A stretch of DNA of 64,000 bases from Alkalicoccobacillus porphyridii (GCF_007293315.1 NZ_VLXZ01000005.1:62001-126000), one strand, 5' to 3'; shown: positions 17,758-27,899, numbered from the stretch's first letter. A program made the numbers and translations. Notes: generated from the letters alone by a model not told the origin.

Positions 17758-18116
17758 TGTAGAATCTCCTCTACTCGCTCCATTAACACTAGCGGACTAA
17801 ACGGCTTTGCCAAAAAATAATTTGCCCCTTTTTCAATAATTTCCTCTTGATCGGCCTGTTGGCTTTTTGCTGTCAGCATCAAAATTAAGACATCCTTCTT
17901 ATCTTCCATCGCTCTTACTTCCTCAATAACTTCTAGTCCTGTTTTTTCTGGCATCATGTAATCAAGCACCAGCAAATCAAAGTGATGTTTGCGAATTAGA
18001 TCTATAGCTTCTTGTCCATCAGACGCTTCCAGTACTTCACAATCCAGATCTTCTAGTGTGTCTGTAATTAACATCCTTAGTACTTCCTCATCATCTGCAA
18101 CTAATATTTTTTTCAT
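17754..18116 (-). CDS. Single-domain response regulator (REC only)
   Basis: The 120-residue product is one receiver domain with the acidic pair DDEE near residue 8, the phosphoacceptor Asp in LLVLDYMMP, a conserved Thr in MLTAK and the Lys in LAKPFS. It has no output domain, so it signals by protein contact or works as a phosphate shuttle, as CheY or Spo0F do. It sits between the GGDEF protein and the hybrid kinase, overlapping the kinase gene by four bases, so it belongs to the same relay. Confidence 0.9.
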   Translation of the reverse strand: MKKILVADDEEVLRMLITDTLEDLDCEVLEASDGQEAIDLIRKHHFDLLVLDYMMPEKTGLEVIEEVRAMEDKKDVLILMLTAKSQQADQEEIIEKGANYFLAKPFSPLVLMERVEEILQ

Positions 18117-18128
18117 TTAATGTACCTC

Positions 18129-19709
18129 CTAAAGTAAGGTTCTTTGAAGTAGACGTTGGATACGAGCTCGCAGCTCATCAGGCTGAAAAGGCTTTGTAAT
18201 ATAATCATCTGCACCGGCATTTAATGCTTCAACTACTTCCTGTTCATCTGAGCGCCCTGTGAGCATGACTACCATTATATCTAATTCAGGGTAGTGATTC
18301 CGGATGGTTGATAAGACCTCTAAACCATCTAATCCAGGCATCATGCGATCCAAGATGACAAGGAATTTCTGCCGGGGCTGATACCAATCAGATGCAATAA
18401 ATGCCTCTCCTGTAGCAAAGGTTTGAATGTTAAATGAATACCCGCTGACATGTACTTGTTTTAACTGCTCCTGTACTAAATGTCTTAGAATTTCGTCATC
18501 ATCCACAATATATATATTCACTATTTGTTCGGCTTCATATTTCTCGAGCGGGCTATATAAAAGCGTTTTGTTTCGTCCGGTCCTTTTTGCAGCATATAAT
18601 GCCTTATCTGCTTGATCTGCCAATTCTTCCACTTTACTAATCTCTTTTGTCACTTCCGAGATCCCTGCCGAAAACGTTACTGTAAATTGATCATCCTTAT
18701 ACGGAAAAATAACCTTCTTAAATCCTTCACGAATTCTTTCAACCATCACTACTGCATCATTTGAATCTGTATTTGGCATAAGCAACACAAATTCTTCTCC
18801 CCCTAATCGAATGACCAGATCTCCCTCACGTTTGACACTTGTTAAATAGTCAGCAAATCCTTTTAAAACCGCATCTCCCATGTAATGTCCATATGTATCG
18901 TTTACTTTTTTAAAAAAATCAATATCCATCATGACAAGTGAAAAGATTGTTTCATGCCTATGGAATAGTTCTAGTTGTCTAGTGCCCTCCAGTCTTAAAT
19001 ACCTTCGTGTAAACACACCGGTTAACTCATCATACATAATTGAGTTCTCAAATATAGACCTTAATTGAACGCGATTAGTAATTCGAATCGAGAGCTCTTC
19101 ATAATCAACTGGTTTGACAAAATAATCTGTTAGCCCTCTTTTATAAGCTTGATTTTGAATATCTTTGGATATTAGTTCACTTAATATCATAACGGGTACA
19201 ATCTCAGATACTGCCTTTTGCGCCAATGCATCCAATTCTGCTGGAGCGTTCTCATATTCATATGGATAGTCAAGTAACACACATTCTGGCTTTTGATCCG
19301 TAAATAACTGATTTCCTTTTTCAAGTGAAATGGCCCCTGTCACCATAAATCCAAAGGGTTCGAGTTTTTCTTTGACTTGAGCTAAATACTCAGCATGCTC
19401 AGAAATAATAAGAATCAATGAAACATCCTGATTCTGCAATGATTGGTTCTGCTTATTTCCTTTCAAGATTACTGTATCACCAAGATAAACAATAACTTCG
19501 TCGTAAGTCCACGTATGCTTAGTTGAATCAAGACCTTCAAGTCGCTCCCTTGCTTCAGCAGAATATTGAGGAAGCTCAATCGACGATCCCGTCCCGGCAA
19601 TTGAATGGAGAAAACGATACAAATCTTTATAAGTAATGACTCGCTCGCTTTCCCACTCTTTCAAAATATCTTCAATTTTATCTAATAGTTTAGTTTGATA
19701 TTTCTTCAT
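18129..19709 (-). CDS. HPt - degenerate REC - GGDEF - REC diguanylate cyclase
   Basis: The 526-residue protein begins with a helical segment carrying LHSIAGTGSSIEL (His35), which fits an HPt phosphotransfer site. A receiver-like domain follows (about 97-215; Asp147 in LLDYPYE but its acidic pocket is changed to SEH), then a GGDEF domain with an intact GGEEF active loop (303-307), and a canonical receiver (about 398-520; ILDRMMPGLDG). It should make cyclic di-GMP under phosphorelay control. The ATG at 19709 is chosen for its AGAAAGGA leader; upstream in-frame codons lack one. First gene of a three-gene signalling operon. Confidence 0.87.
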   Translation of the reverse strand: MKKYQTKLLDKIEDILKEWESERVITYKDLYRFLHSIAGTGSSIELPQYSAEARERLEGLDSTKHTWTYDEVIVYLGDTVILKGNKQNQSLQNQDVSLILIISEHAEYLAQVKEKLEPFGFMVTGAISLEKGNQLFTDQKPECVLLDYPYEYENAPAELDALAQKAVSEIVPVMILSELISKDIQNQAYKRGLTDYFVKPVDYEELSIRITNRVQLRSIFENSIMYDELTGVFTRRYLRLEGTRQLELFHRHETIFSLVMMDIDFFKKVNDTYGHYMGDAVLKGFADYLTSVKREGDLVIRLGGEEFVLLMPNTDSNDAVVMVERIREGFKKVIFPYKDDQFTVTFSAGISEVTKEISKVEELADQADKALYAAKRTGRNKTLLYSPLEKYEAEQIVNIYIVDDDEILRHLVQEQLKQVHVSGYSFNIQTFATGEAFIASDWYQPRQKFLVILDRMMPGLDGLEVLSTIRNHYPELDIMVVMLTGRSDEQEVVEALNAGADDYITKPFQPDELRARIQRLLQRTLL

Positions 19710-19963
19710 AAGTAAATCCTTTCTAACCATTTCATTTGACCTATTGAATGGATTTAATATCCATAGATATGTATTTATTATAGTAAAAAAACTCAAGATA
19801 AAACATAGATTTTACTTAATTTTTTATGGACATTTTTTATAATACCTATCTAAAATAAATAGTATAACTCGTTATGGTTTTATTAAGAAATCCTCCTTCC
19901 AGGTGGGAGAAGCGCAAAATAGCATTATATAAATTATCTGGTGTTGTGGTGTCATATGAATTG

Positions 19964-20000
19964 AAAAAAGCCACGGGAGAACTATATCCCATGGCTTTAT
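19964..20000 (-). terminator. Terminator of the sugar ABC transporter operon
   Basis: The stem AAAGCCACGGGA / TCCCATGGCTTT (one mismatch) closes a seven-base loop and lies five bases beyond the stop of the binding-protein gene. The rest of the ~295-bp gap to the next gene is AT-rich with no gene seen. Confidence 0.82.
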
Positions 20001-20004
20001 ATAC

Positions 20005-21669
20005 TTATTCCGCTCCCCATAACTCTATTCTATTTTTGATAAGTTCTGTATATTCCTGTTCTGCTTCCTCTGCTCCTGCAGCAAGTAGTTCATCCTGAAA
20101 TTCATCCCACACCTTATCATAATCTTCTGGACTTGCTAGAATTGCTTCTGGAACTTTTCTTTTCATAATATCTAAGCATCTCTGCATGACTAACTCTAAA
20201 TTAGAGCCAGCTGGAACAGCCATATTATATGCTGCACCCCATGGCTTCACAGGAAACTCATCTTCTTGAGGATAAATGTCCTTCCACAGCTCTGCTCCAT
20301 ATGCATCTAGTACTTCTTTCTCTACATCTGTATAAGAATCTTTAATTTGCTCTGGACTTGCTATTGTGAAAGTTTGACCCGTTGAATCTTCAACACCGTT
20401 ACCATAGACAGGAGCCAAGCCTCTAAGCACACCTATTCCTGTTTGTTTTGAATGATTTGCATTATTATTACGCTCTTCCATCTGTTCATCACTAATGACA
20501 CGCTTACCATCTTCTAATGTATAATGCTCACCTTCAATACCCCAGTTCTGCAGGATCTGCCCTTCTTCTGAAGCAAGATAGTCTAGGAACTTAATCGCTC
20601 GAACTGGATTTTCACAATCAACTGTAATTCCAATTCCCCATCCACCTAAATATCCAGTATCTTGGAAATTATGATGTTTAAATTCTTCTGTAAGTGTGAC
20701 GGGATACATGCCATGCATACGTTCCGGCTTTCCAGCTTCTCTTAAAGATCTCTGCGCTTCACCAATTTGCCAATCCGCATCAATTAATCCAAGAACACGT
20801 CCAGATGAAATTTTAGCAAGATATTGGTCGTATTTTTGAACAAAACTTTCTGGATCTAACAAACCTTCATCGTTCATATGATTTAACCAGCGGAAGTATT
20901 CTTTTTCTTCAGCTCGACGATAATGGAATTTCGCTTCATAGGTATCGGGGTCAATATAAAACTCTCCATCATCAGGTGCACCCGTTGCAAAAAACGCCGG
21001 ATTGGTTGTTGAGATCATGATTCTCCAATCATCAGCGAGTAGTGATAAACCAACTGTCGGTTGACCATCAATTGTTGGGTTATTTTCTTTGTACTCTCTT
21101 ATGGCATTCTCAAAATCATCAACAGTTCTAATTTCAGGATAACCTAGCTCTTTAACAACATCATGCTGCAGTAAGAATCCAGTTCCAGGCTCCCAGTAGG
21201 TATGATCGACTTCTGACGTTGGCAGGATATAAATAGATTCATCCTCGTTGCTCCATTTTAGTCGATCAAAGTAGTCACCATAGATTTTCTTTAAATTTGG
21301 TGCGTGTTCTTCTATTAAATCTGTTAAATCTATAAGTGCCCCTGCATCAACAAGTGTTCCTGCATTACCCTTAGGCGTGATTAAATCTGGGTAATCACCA
21401 CTTGCTGCCATGAGGGAAATCTTTTGATCGCCACCATTGACATCAAACTCTCCGTTTATCGTAACTCCTGTTTCTTCTTTGACCTTTTGACTCACAGGGC
21501 TATCCATGTTATCCCATTGAGAATGCATGTCAGCACTAAAATAATTGAGTGTGATTTCACCTTCCGGATCTTCATCTTCTAGATTAGCTGTGTCTTTACT
21601 ACACCCCAATATACCCGCAACCAAAACAACCGAAGTTAAAAACATACCTCTTTTCCAATGCTTGTTCAT
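20005..21669 (-). CDS. ABC transporter substrate-binding lipoprotein (LplA/LipO-like)
   Basis: The 554-residue lipoprotein has a signal peptide with the lipobox VAGILGC (Cys23), then an acidic extracellular solute-binding family 1 domain of the large LplA/YtcQ type (ITLNYFSADMHSQWDN at the start of the mature part). Such proteins bind oligosaccharides or polysaccharide breakdown products. It is the last gene of the operon after two permeases and is followed by a terminator. No ATPase gene is present, as is usual for these systems, which share an ATPase such as MsmX encoded elsewhere. The ligand is not evident. Confidence 0.88.
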   Translation of the reverse strand: MNKHWKRGMFLTSVVLVAGILGCSKDTANLEDEDPEGEITLNYFSADMHSQWDNMDSPVSQKVKEETGVTINGEFDVNGGDQKISLMAASGDYPDLITPKGNAGTLVDAGALIDLTDLIEEHAPNLKKIYGDYFDRLKWSNEDESIYILPTSEVDHTYWEPGTGFLLQHDVVKELGYPEIRTVDDFENAIREYKENNPTIDGQPTVGLSLLADDWRIMISTTNPAFFATGAPDDGEFYIDPDTYEAKFHYRRAEEKEYFRWLNHMNDEGLLDPESFVQKYDQYLAKISSGRVLGLIDADWQIGEAQRSLREAGKPERMHGMYPVTLTEEFKHHNFQDTGYLGGWGIGITVDCENPVRAIKFLDYLASEEGQILQNWGIEGEHYTLEDGKRVISDEQMEERNNNANHSKQTGIGVLRGLAPVYGNGVEDSTGQTFTIASPEQIKDSYTDVEKEVLDAYGAELWKDIYPQEDEFPVKPWGAAYNMAVPAGSNLELVMQRCLDIMKRKVPEAILASPEDYDKVWDEFQDELLAAGAEEAEQEYTELIKNRIELWGAE

Positions 21670-21696
21670 TTACCTCTCCCCTTATCATATAATTGT

Positions 21697-22611
21697 CTAA
21701 CTTTTTACTGCACCAAGTGTCATTCCTTGTACAAAGTACTTTTGTAAAAATGGATAGACTAGTAATATCGGTATAATTGTCACCATTGAAATAGCCATCT
21801 TTATAGATTCAGGAGAAACTTGCTTGGCTGCTTCTTCTCCAGCAACACCTCTAAATGAGTTAGCATCAGATGCCCCCATATTCGTATTTTGGAGGATCTT
21901 CATCAGTTCATACTGCAGTGTAGTTAGTGCTGGGTTAGAGCTGTTGTAGAGATACGTATCAAACCAAGAGTTCCATTGAGCAACAGCCACAAATAAAGCT
22001 ATGGTCGCAAGCACTGGCATACATAAAGGCATGATAATTCTCCAGAAAATCGTAAAGTCACTAGCTCCGTCGATCTTAGCAGACTCTTGCAGTGCAAAAG
22101 GAAGACCATCCATAAATGATCTGATAATGATAATGTTAAAGGCGTTAACCATACCTGGAAGAATATACACCCAGAAGGTATTGATTAGATTCAATTCTCG
22201 CATTAGCATGTAACCTGGGATTAAACCTCCCGAGAAATAAAGCGTTAAGACAATAAATATAGATACAAACTTTCTTCCTTGAAAATCTGACCTACTTAGT
22301 GTAAACGCTACCATCGCAGATGATAAAACACCTAATATTGTTCCAATCACTGTACGTAGAATTGAATTAATTAAACCAGTAACGAGATTATCATATTCAA
22401 AAATAGTTTTGTAATTTTCTAAAGTAAATTCTCTCGGCCAGATGTGAATGCCGCCTCGAACGGTATCTGTGGAATCGTTTAAAGAGACAGCTAATACATT
22501 TAGAAATGGATATAATGTTACTACAAAAACAATGAATAAGAATGTATAGTTAAATGTGTCAAACATTCGATCACCTAAGGTTGTTCGATTACCTGGAAGT
22601 AATTTTCGCAT
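21697..22611 (-). CDS. ABC sugar permease, LplC/YtcP-like
   Basis: The 304-residue, six-helix permease has the BPD_transp_1 EAA loop ESAKIDGASDFTIFWRIIMP near residue 200 and the family's opening DTFNYTFLFIVFVVTLYPF. It forms a heteromeric channel with the neighbouring LplB-type permease for the binding-protein-delivered sugar. AAAGGAGGG precedes the ATG, and 16 bases separate it from the upstream permease gene. Confidence 0.9.
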   Translation of the reverse strand: MRKLLPGNRTTLGDRMFDTFNYTFLFIVFVVTLYPFLNVLAVSLNDSTDTVRGGIHIWPREFTLENYKTIFEYDNLVTGLINSILRTVIGTILGVLSSAMVAFTLSRSDFQGRKFVSIFIVLTLYFSGGLIPGYMLMRELNLINTFWVYILPGMVNAFNIIIIRSFMDGLPFALQESAKIDGASDFTIFWRIIMPLCMPVLATIALFVAVAQWNSWFDTYLYNSSNPALTTLQYELMKILQNTNMGASDANSFRGVAGEEAAKQVSPESIKMAISMVTIIPILLVYPFLQKYFVQGMTLGAVKS

Positions 22612-22627
22612 TAGTTTTCCCTCCTTT

Positions 22628-23587
22628 CTACATTACACTTTGATTCGCAAATCGTTTGAATATTCCGTTAGCCAAAAATAGTAGCATGATACTTACTAAA
22701 GAATTAAAGATTCCAATGGCTGTACCATACGAAAATCTTCCTAATCCAATTCCGTAATTTAAGGCATACAGATCTAATACTTCCGAGAAGTTTACAACGG
22801 TTGGATTACCAAGTAAAAATTGCTTTTCAAAACCAATTGAGATTAGATTCCCAATTGATAGAATTAATACCACTAAAATAGTTGGTCTAATTCCTGTTAA
22901 CGTAATATGCCAGATTTGTCTGAAACGGCTTGCCCCATCCACTTTTGCTGCTTCATAAAGCTGTGGGTCTATACCTGCCATAGCAGCAAGAAAGATAATC
23001 GAGTTCCAGCCCATTTCTTTCCACAAATCAGCTAACGTTACAATGACCCAAAAATATTCGCCTTTAGTCATAAATTGTACCGGTTGATCTATCATTCCAA
23101 CCGCAACTAACACATCATTTACTACCCCACCATCTACAGAAAGCATCTTTGTTACAATACCTGCTACGATGACCCATGAGACAAAGTGAGGGAGATAAGA
23201 TACCGTTTGAACTGTACGCTTAAATGTTTTGACTCGTATTTCATTTAATAAGACTGCAAAAAGAATGGGCACACTAAAACCAACAGTCAAACCCATTAGG
23301 CTCATCACAATAGTATTTCTAAGAACTAAATAGAATCGATCATCCTGAAATAATTCAATAAATTGCTGAAAGCCTACCCATTCTTGTTCAAAAAAACCAA
23401 GTGCTGGTCGATAGTTTTGAAAGGCCATGACCCAGCCACCTAATGGAAGATAATTAAAGACAAAAACCCATGCAACAAACGGTAAAGACATAAGATAAAG
23501 GTATTTTTGTTGCTTAAATATCGTCCAAAAACTTTTTTTCTGAACAAGACCTATTTTTGAATGCGTTTTCATTTTTGGTGTTTCCAT
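22628..23587 (-). CDS. ABC sugar permease, LplB/YteP-like
   Basis: The 319-residue permease opens with a basic N-terminus and YLYLMSLPFVAWVFVFNYLP, typical of the LplB group, and has the EAA loop EAAKVDGASRFRQIWHITL. The start at 23587 follows GGGAGGAGAG; in-frame codons further upstream lack a ribosome site. First structural gene of the transport operon, about 1 kb downstream of the YesN-type regulator gene from which it is separated by repeat DNA. Confidence 0.9.
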   Translation of the reverse strand: METPKMKTHSKIGLVQKKSFWTIFKQQKYLYLMSLPFVAWVFVFNYLPLGGWVMAFQNYRPALGFFEQEWVGFQQFIELFQDDRFYLVLRNTIVMSLMGLTVGFSVPILFAVLLNEIRVKTFKRTVQTVSYLPHFVSWVIVAGIVTKMLSVDGGVVNDVLVAVGMIDQPVQFMTKGEYFWVIVTLADLWKEMGWNSIIFLAAMAGIDPQLYEAAKVDGASRFRQIWHITLTGIRPTILVVLILSIGNLISIGFEKQFLLGNPTVVNFSEVLDLYALNYGIGLGRFSYGTAIGIFNSLVSIMLLFLANGIFKRFANQSVM

Positions 23588-23699
23588 CTTTTCTCTCCTC
23601 CCTTTTCTCATCATATACGAGATTGTCACGAGGAAATACATGATAAATTTGAGAAGAAATCAGATAAAAATTAGTGATAAATCAATTGAAAAATGAGAC

Positions 23700-24560
23700 T
23701 GGATAGAACTATATCTCACAGAAAAAAAGATAAATAATGCCGCTACAGTAGAATGGTCTCTTTCCACCAGCACGACCTCAACCATTGAAGAGCAAAACTA
23801 CCCCTTCAATGACGGTCTGCCTCGTGCTGTCCTTTAGATGTTGAACAATATTACTTTCAATAGCTAAATCCCCATTTAGAAAAAAACAACTTCTTGTGTA
23901 GGAAAGTTATGTAGACTCTTGGTATGTAATCTCTCATAATAATTGATTCCGCTCCTCACCAAGCGAACGAAAATGGAGGGCCGACACCTGCGGGATGAAC
24001 AGGAGGCCACTGAAAAAGTCATTTAGAAATGAGCTCATTTGCACCGCTACAGGAGAAAACTTCGCTTTCCACGGGAACGGTCTCAGCCCTTGAAGTGGAA
24101 GTGCGCCACTTCAATGTCGGTCTGCCTCGTTCTGTTCCGTAGGAGTCTACGTTTTCTCCTTCCGCTCATGTTCCCGATAAGCCAAATGACCAACATTCCT
24201 ATCTAAGGAAATGAGGGCTCTTTTTTGTTTCACATAAGATTCACTATCATATAAAGCTTCTTTTTCAGTGACCCCGATGAACAGGTTCATTGAAATGAGA
24301 TGGCTTCCCCAGATTGGTTCAATAACTGAGCTCAGGTGAGTGCCCCCATTTTCGAGAGAGGCAGCGAAGAAACTATTCTTAGATAACCTCCAATTCCTCC
24401 ATGTACTTACACAAGTAAACTGTACTGATATTCCAGCTGCCCACGGAAAGATGGGAGCTACATCCATCCTCTTTTGTACAATAAAAAAGCTGAACAATGA
24501 ATGGAGAGACTCCAACATTGATTAGCTTTTTTATTAGTTATAATACTTCTGTCCCAACCA
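23700..24560 (-). repeat. Dispersed intergenic repeats, compound copy B (fills a ~985-bp gap)
   Basis: The gap between the permease operon and its regulator has no credible gene. It holds at least two repeat copies: a partial one with a palindromic core (23742-23850, arms ATTGAAG / CTTCAAT) and a nearly complete one in the orientation opposite to copy A. The latter has GCGAACGAAAATGGAGGGCC and ACTGAAAAAGTC (about 23964-24020), a palindromic module (24047-24160), GCCCCCATTTTCG near 24342, and the terminator-like hairpin at 24484-24535. Small open frames here recur with the repeat and are not believable as genes. Confidence 0.72.
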
Positions 24561-24572
24561 CGCTATGAATAA

Positions 24573-26096
24573 TTACTTTATGGTTATTTGCTTCTTCTGA
24601 AACGCTCTCGGTGAGATACCCTCGTATTTCTTAAACTTCCGATGAAAATAATCTACATCCTTGTAACCGATTTTCTCTGAAACCTCATATACCTTATAGC
24701 CGTCCAATAAAAGAGCTTTTCCATTCTCAATTCTCACCTTATCCAGGTAGGTATTATAATATTCTCCTGTATGTTCACGAAAAAGCTTACCTAGATAGGC
24801 TGGATTATAATTGAGTAGCTCGGCTAGTGTCTCGAGACGTAAGTTCTGATCGTACTGTTTGTTAATCAGGTCTACCATTCGTTGAATTGTACTCTCTTTC
24901 CCTCCTGTGTAAACAAGTCGAATCAATTCAGTGAACCGCTCAATCACTGCATCTGTTAATGCGTGGATATGATGCAGATCGTACATGTGGCTAGAACTAA
25001 ATTGTGTGGACTCAATTGCTTTTAATCTGCGAGAATCATTTAATACAAGCTGATTTACAACCATTGAATATAAATGAACAATGTTTTTTTTAATTTGGTT
25101 TGGATCATATTTATTTCTGATTAACTCATTGGTAAATTGTTTAAGCAGAGAATGACATGAATCCACATGACCAAGGGTGATGGTTATGGAAAGATTCTTT
25201 ACGTAATGATCCATTGAGAATTCACTCCTTGAATCTGTCTTACTCTCCTGAATTTCTGCTAACATCTCATTAGTTATACATGTACCTTCTTTAAATAGAA
25301 AGGTTTGATTTAATAAATATTGCGCTTCCTCATAAGATTGATAAAGGTCTTGTGGGTCAGTCACTTTTTTCCCGATGGCACCATAACCTTTTGTTGATTG
25401 AATGTATGCCACTGTTTCTTTTTCAGACTGTATAGCATCATTAAAAAGAATCATTCCGTTAAATGTACTAAATGAAAAGGGTAGTGCACCCTTTTTGTTG
25501 ACTGTTACTGAACTAAGATGAGCATGAACCTTTTCCATTGATTCAGGTACTGTTACGAGAATTATTCGATACATTTCTGCTTGTAAGCCATAGTGCCTCC
25601 ATTGTACATCGAACGCTTCCACATTTTCCTTCTCAATGGGTCCAGACAAAGCTTCTTTGATAAAGAATTCTCTTTTCCATAGTTGCTCCTTTTCCTTTAA
25701 TACATTGACAGTCAAACGACTCTTAATCTCTGCATGTATTTGATTAAGTAGACCTATAAGTTCTTCCTCATCTAAAGGTTTTAATAGATATCCATCTACC
25801 CTTGAAGATAAAGCTTTCTGTGCATAACTGAAGTCGGCGTGACCTGTTAAAATGATGAAATGAGTGAATCGATCACTTTTTCTAATTAACTCTATTAAAG
25901 CTAAACCATCCATTTCCGGCATGCGTATATCAACAATCATTAAATCAGGCTTCACATTCTGATAAACTTCAAATGCTTCTTTTCCGTTCCTAGCTATTTC
26001 TGTCACACTAAACCCATACTGTTCCCAAGGTATTAATGAACGCAGCCCCTCTCGAATCATTGGTTCATCATCAACAATGACTACCTGATACATCAT
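24573..26096 (-). CDS. YesN-type response regulator with AraC output domain
   Basis: The 507-residue regulator has an N-terminal receiver (VVIVDDEPMI; phosphoacceptor Asp56 in MIVDIRMPEMDG), a long linker domain, and a C-terminal AraC pair of helix-turn-helix motifs (LETLAELLNYNPAYLGKLFR and VYEVSEKIGYKDVDYFHRKF). It partners the YesM-type kinase whose stop overlaps its start. Two adjacent ATGs (26096, 26093) follow GGGAGGGGAC; I chose the first. It probably activates the LplB-LplC-binding protein operon downstream. Confidence 0.9.
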   Translation of the reverse strand: MMYQVVIVDDEPMIREGLRSLIPWEQYGFSVTEIARNGKEAFEVYQNVKPDLMIVDIRMPEMDGLALIELIRKSDRFTHFIILTGHADFSYAQKALSSRVDGYLLKPLDEEELIGLLNQIHAEIKSRLTVNVLKEKEQLWKREFFIKEALSGPIEKENVEAFDVQWRHYGLQAEMYRIILVTVPESMEKVHAHLSSVTVNKKGALPFSFSTFNGMILFNDAIQSEKETVAYIQSTKGYGAIGKKVTDPQDLYQSYEEAQYLLNQTFLFKEGTCITNEMLAEIQESKTDSRSEFSMDHYVKNLSITITLGHVDSCHSLLKQFTNELIRNKYDPNQIKKNIVHLYSMVVNQLVLNDSRRLKAIESTQFSSSHMYDLHHIHALTDAVIERFTELIRLVYTGGKESTIQRMVDLINKQYDQNLRLETLAELLNYNPAYLGKLFREHTGEYYNTYLDKVRIENGKALLLDGYKVYEVSEKIGYKDVDYFHRKFKKYEGISPRAFQKKQITIK

Positions 26097-27883
26097 GTCC
26101 CCTCCCATGGTATGCTAAATTGAATATGGGTTCCCTTACCCTCTTCACTAGTAATTTTAAGACCTGCCTGCGAACCATACATTAGCTGCAATCTTTGATG
26201 TACGTTCCTCAATCCAATCCGATTATGACCATTAGTCTCTTTCTCATCGAGCATTTCTTGGATCGAATTCAATCGATTTTCACTTATCCCCACACCGTTG
26301 TCCTTAACCGAAATAATAACTTCACTTTCCTGGAAGTAAGCTGAAACGATCACTTCTCCCCCGGTATCCTTAGTCTCAAGTCCATGAAAAACAGCATTCT
26401 CAACAATCGGTTGAATGGTTAACGGCTGTATAAGTAGATGTTTCGTTTCAGGCGCAACATTCAACTGATATCGAAGTCGTTCCCCATATCTAAAACTTTG
26501 AATCTCCAGATACGTTTGAACAAGCTCTATTTCATCTCTTAGAGGAACTGGTTTCCCATCGGTATCAAGGCTTTTCCGAATAATCATACCTAATTGCTTT
26601 ACAACATTTGCAATTTCTTTTTCCTGTTCAATGTGAGCTTTCATTCGAATAGACTCTAATGTATTAAATAAGAAGTGAGGGTTAATTTGGCTAGCTAACA
26701 TTTTAAATTTCATTTCATTTTGTGTAACTTCAATTAAGTTCTTTTGACGATTAGTTTCAAGCACTTGCTCTACCAATCCTTTAAGATTCTCAACCATGTC
26801 ATTAAACTGATGTGAAAGCTGTCCAATTTCATCCGTTCCATCAATTGTAATTTTCGTTGTAAGGTCTCCAGCTGCAACCCGTTCAATTTTTTGGCTTAAA
26901 TTAGATAAACGTTGCGAAAGAAGCTTGGAAAAAACAGCAATTAACACAACTGCAACCGTTACACCAACTAGTGTAATCATAATACCAGTAAAGCCAAGAC
27001 GATTTGCGCGTTCGACAATTTGACTGTTTAAGCTGACAGATACAATATTAAGCTCACTTTGGCTCATCATTGGATTAAGCTGCTCCACAGTGACCTGTGC
27101 TTGCTCCCCTTGAAAAGCTGCGTCGTGAATGCCTGATTCATCCAACACCGCCTGTTCAATGAAATTGCTCAGCACTTCCCCTGTGAACTCTTTTTTGTTT
27201 GATGAAATAACATGTCCTTCTTCATCTGTAATAAAGGTTAATAGAGATTCTTGATTAAGAATTGCATTTAATTGACTTGGTTCAATAGTGATCACAACGA
27301 TCCCATACGTTTGGTTCTCCAAGAAATTTATTCGTTTTATTAAACTAAGATACTTTTGATTATTATTTGTTTCATCTGATAATAAACGCCATTGATTATA
27401 TCCCACTTCATCTTCCACCTGTTGAAACCAGCTTTCTTCTCTCAGTTCATCATTCACAGGTATAAACTCCCAATTATTAATTAGAGTAGGGTTATCAATA
27501 TAGAAGCGTATTGAATTTATTTCTCGTTGAGTATAGAGATAGGATTGAAAGTTTTGATAATAATAATAGCTGCTAACGACCTCAAAGGTTGTATTGTAAG
27601 TAGTATTTACAAGTTCATCTAACTCGTTGTCAAATTCAAGACTGTTTGAAATAAATGTAGGTATTTTTAGTAAATCATAGGTCCGTTCCTTGACTCTTTC
27701 TATATTAGATTGTGATTGTTGGTTCATATCATCTAACGCAATAGATCTTAACTCCTGAGTTAGCATCAGTCCTACTAATGATATAGGAATTAGAACCACA
27801 ACAATAAATGTAAGCATCAGTTTATCACGAAGCTTCAAATGATTAATCCATTTAAGAAGTCTTGCCTTTACCCTATGTGCCAC
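26093..27883 (-). CDS. YesM-type sensor histidine kinase, GTG start
   Basis: The 596-residue kinase has TM1 about 21-42, an extracellular double-Cache-like sensor to about 298, TM2 299-321, HAMP to about 375, and the His_kinase domain with INPHFLFNTLE (His403) followed by an ATP-binding domain (IVENAVFHGLE, GIGLRNVHQRL). This architecture belongs to the LytS/YesM family that senses carbohydrates or cell-envelope cues outside the cell. The start is GTG with AAGGGGG six bases upstream. A strong cre match lies just upstream, implying glucose repression. Confidence 0.9.
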   Translation of the reverse strand: MAHRVKARLLKWINHLKLRDKLMLTFIVVVLIPISLVGLMLTQELRSIALDDMNQQSQSNIERVKERTYDLLKIPTFISNSLEFDNELDELVNTTYNTTFEVVSSYYYYQNFQSYLYTQREINSIRFYIDNPTLINNWEFIPVNDELREESWFQQVEDEVGYNQWRLLSDETNNNQKYLSLIKRINFLENQTYGIVVITIEPSQLNAILNQESLLTFITDEEGHVISSNKKEFTGEVLSNFIEQAVLDESGIHDAAFQGEQAQVTVEQLNPMMSQSELNIVSVSLNSQIVERANRLGFTGIMITLVGVTVAVVLIAVFSKLLSQRLSNLSQKIERVAAGDLTTKITIDGTDEIGQLSHQFNDMVENLKGLVEQVLETNRQKNLIEVTQNEMKFKMLASQINPHFLFNTLESIRMKAHIEQEKEIANVVKQLGMIIRKSLDTDGKPVPLRDEIELVQTYLEIQSFRYGERLRYQLNVAPETKHLLIQPLTIQPIVENAVFHGLETKDTGGEVIVSAYFQESEVIISVKDNGVGISENRLNSIQEMLDEKETNGHNRIGLRNVHQRLQLMYGSQAGLKITSEEGKGTHIQFSIPWEGT

Positions 27884-27899
27884 AACTATCCCCCTTAAA

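Noticed and set aside
24147-24518. 123-codon open frame on the minus strand
   Set aside because: It is built from repeat blocks including part of the palindromic module and a terminator-like hairpin; a chance frame in repeat DNA.
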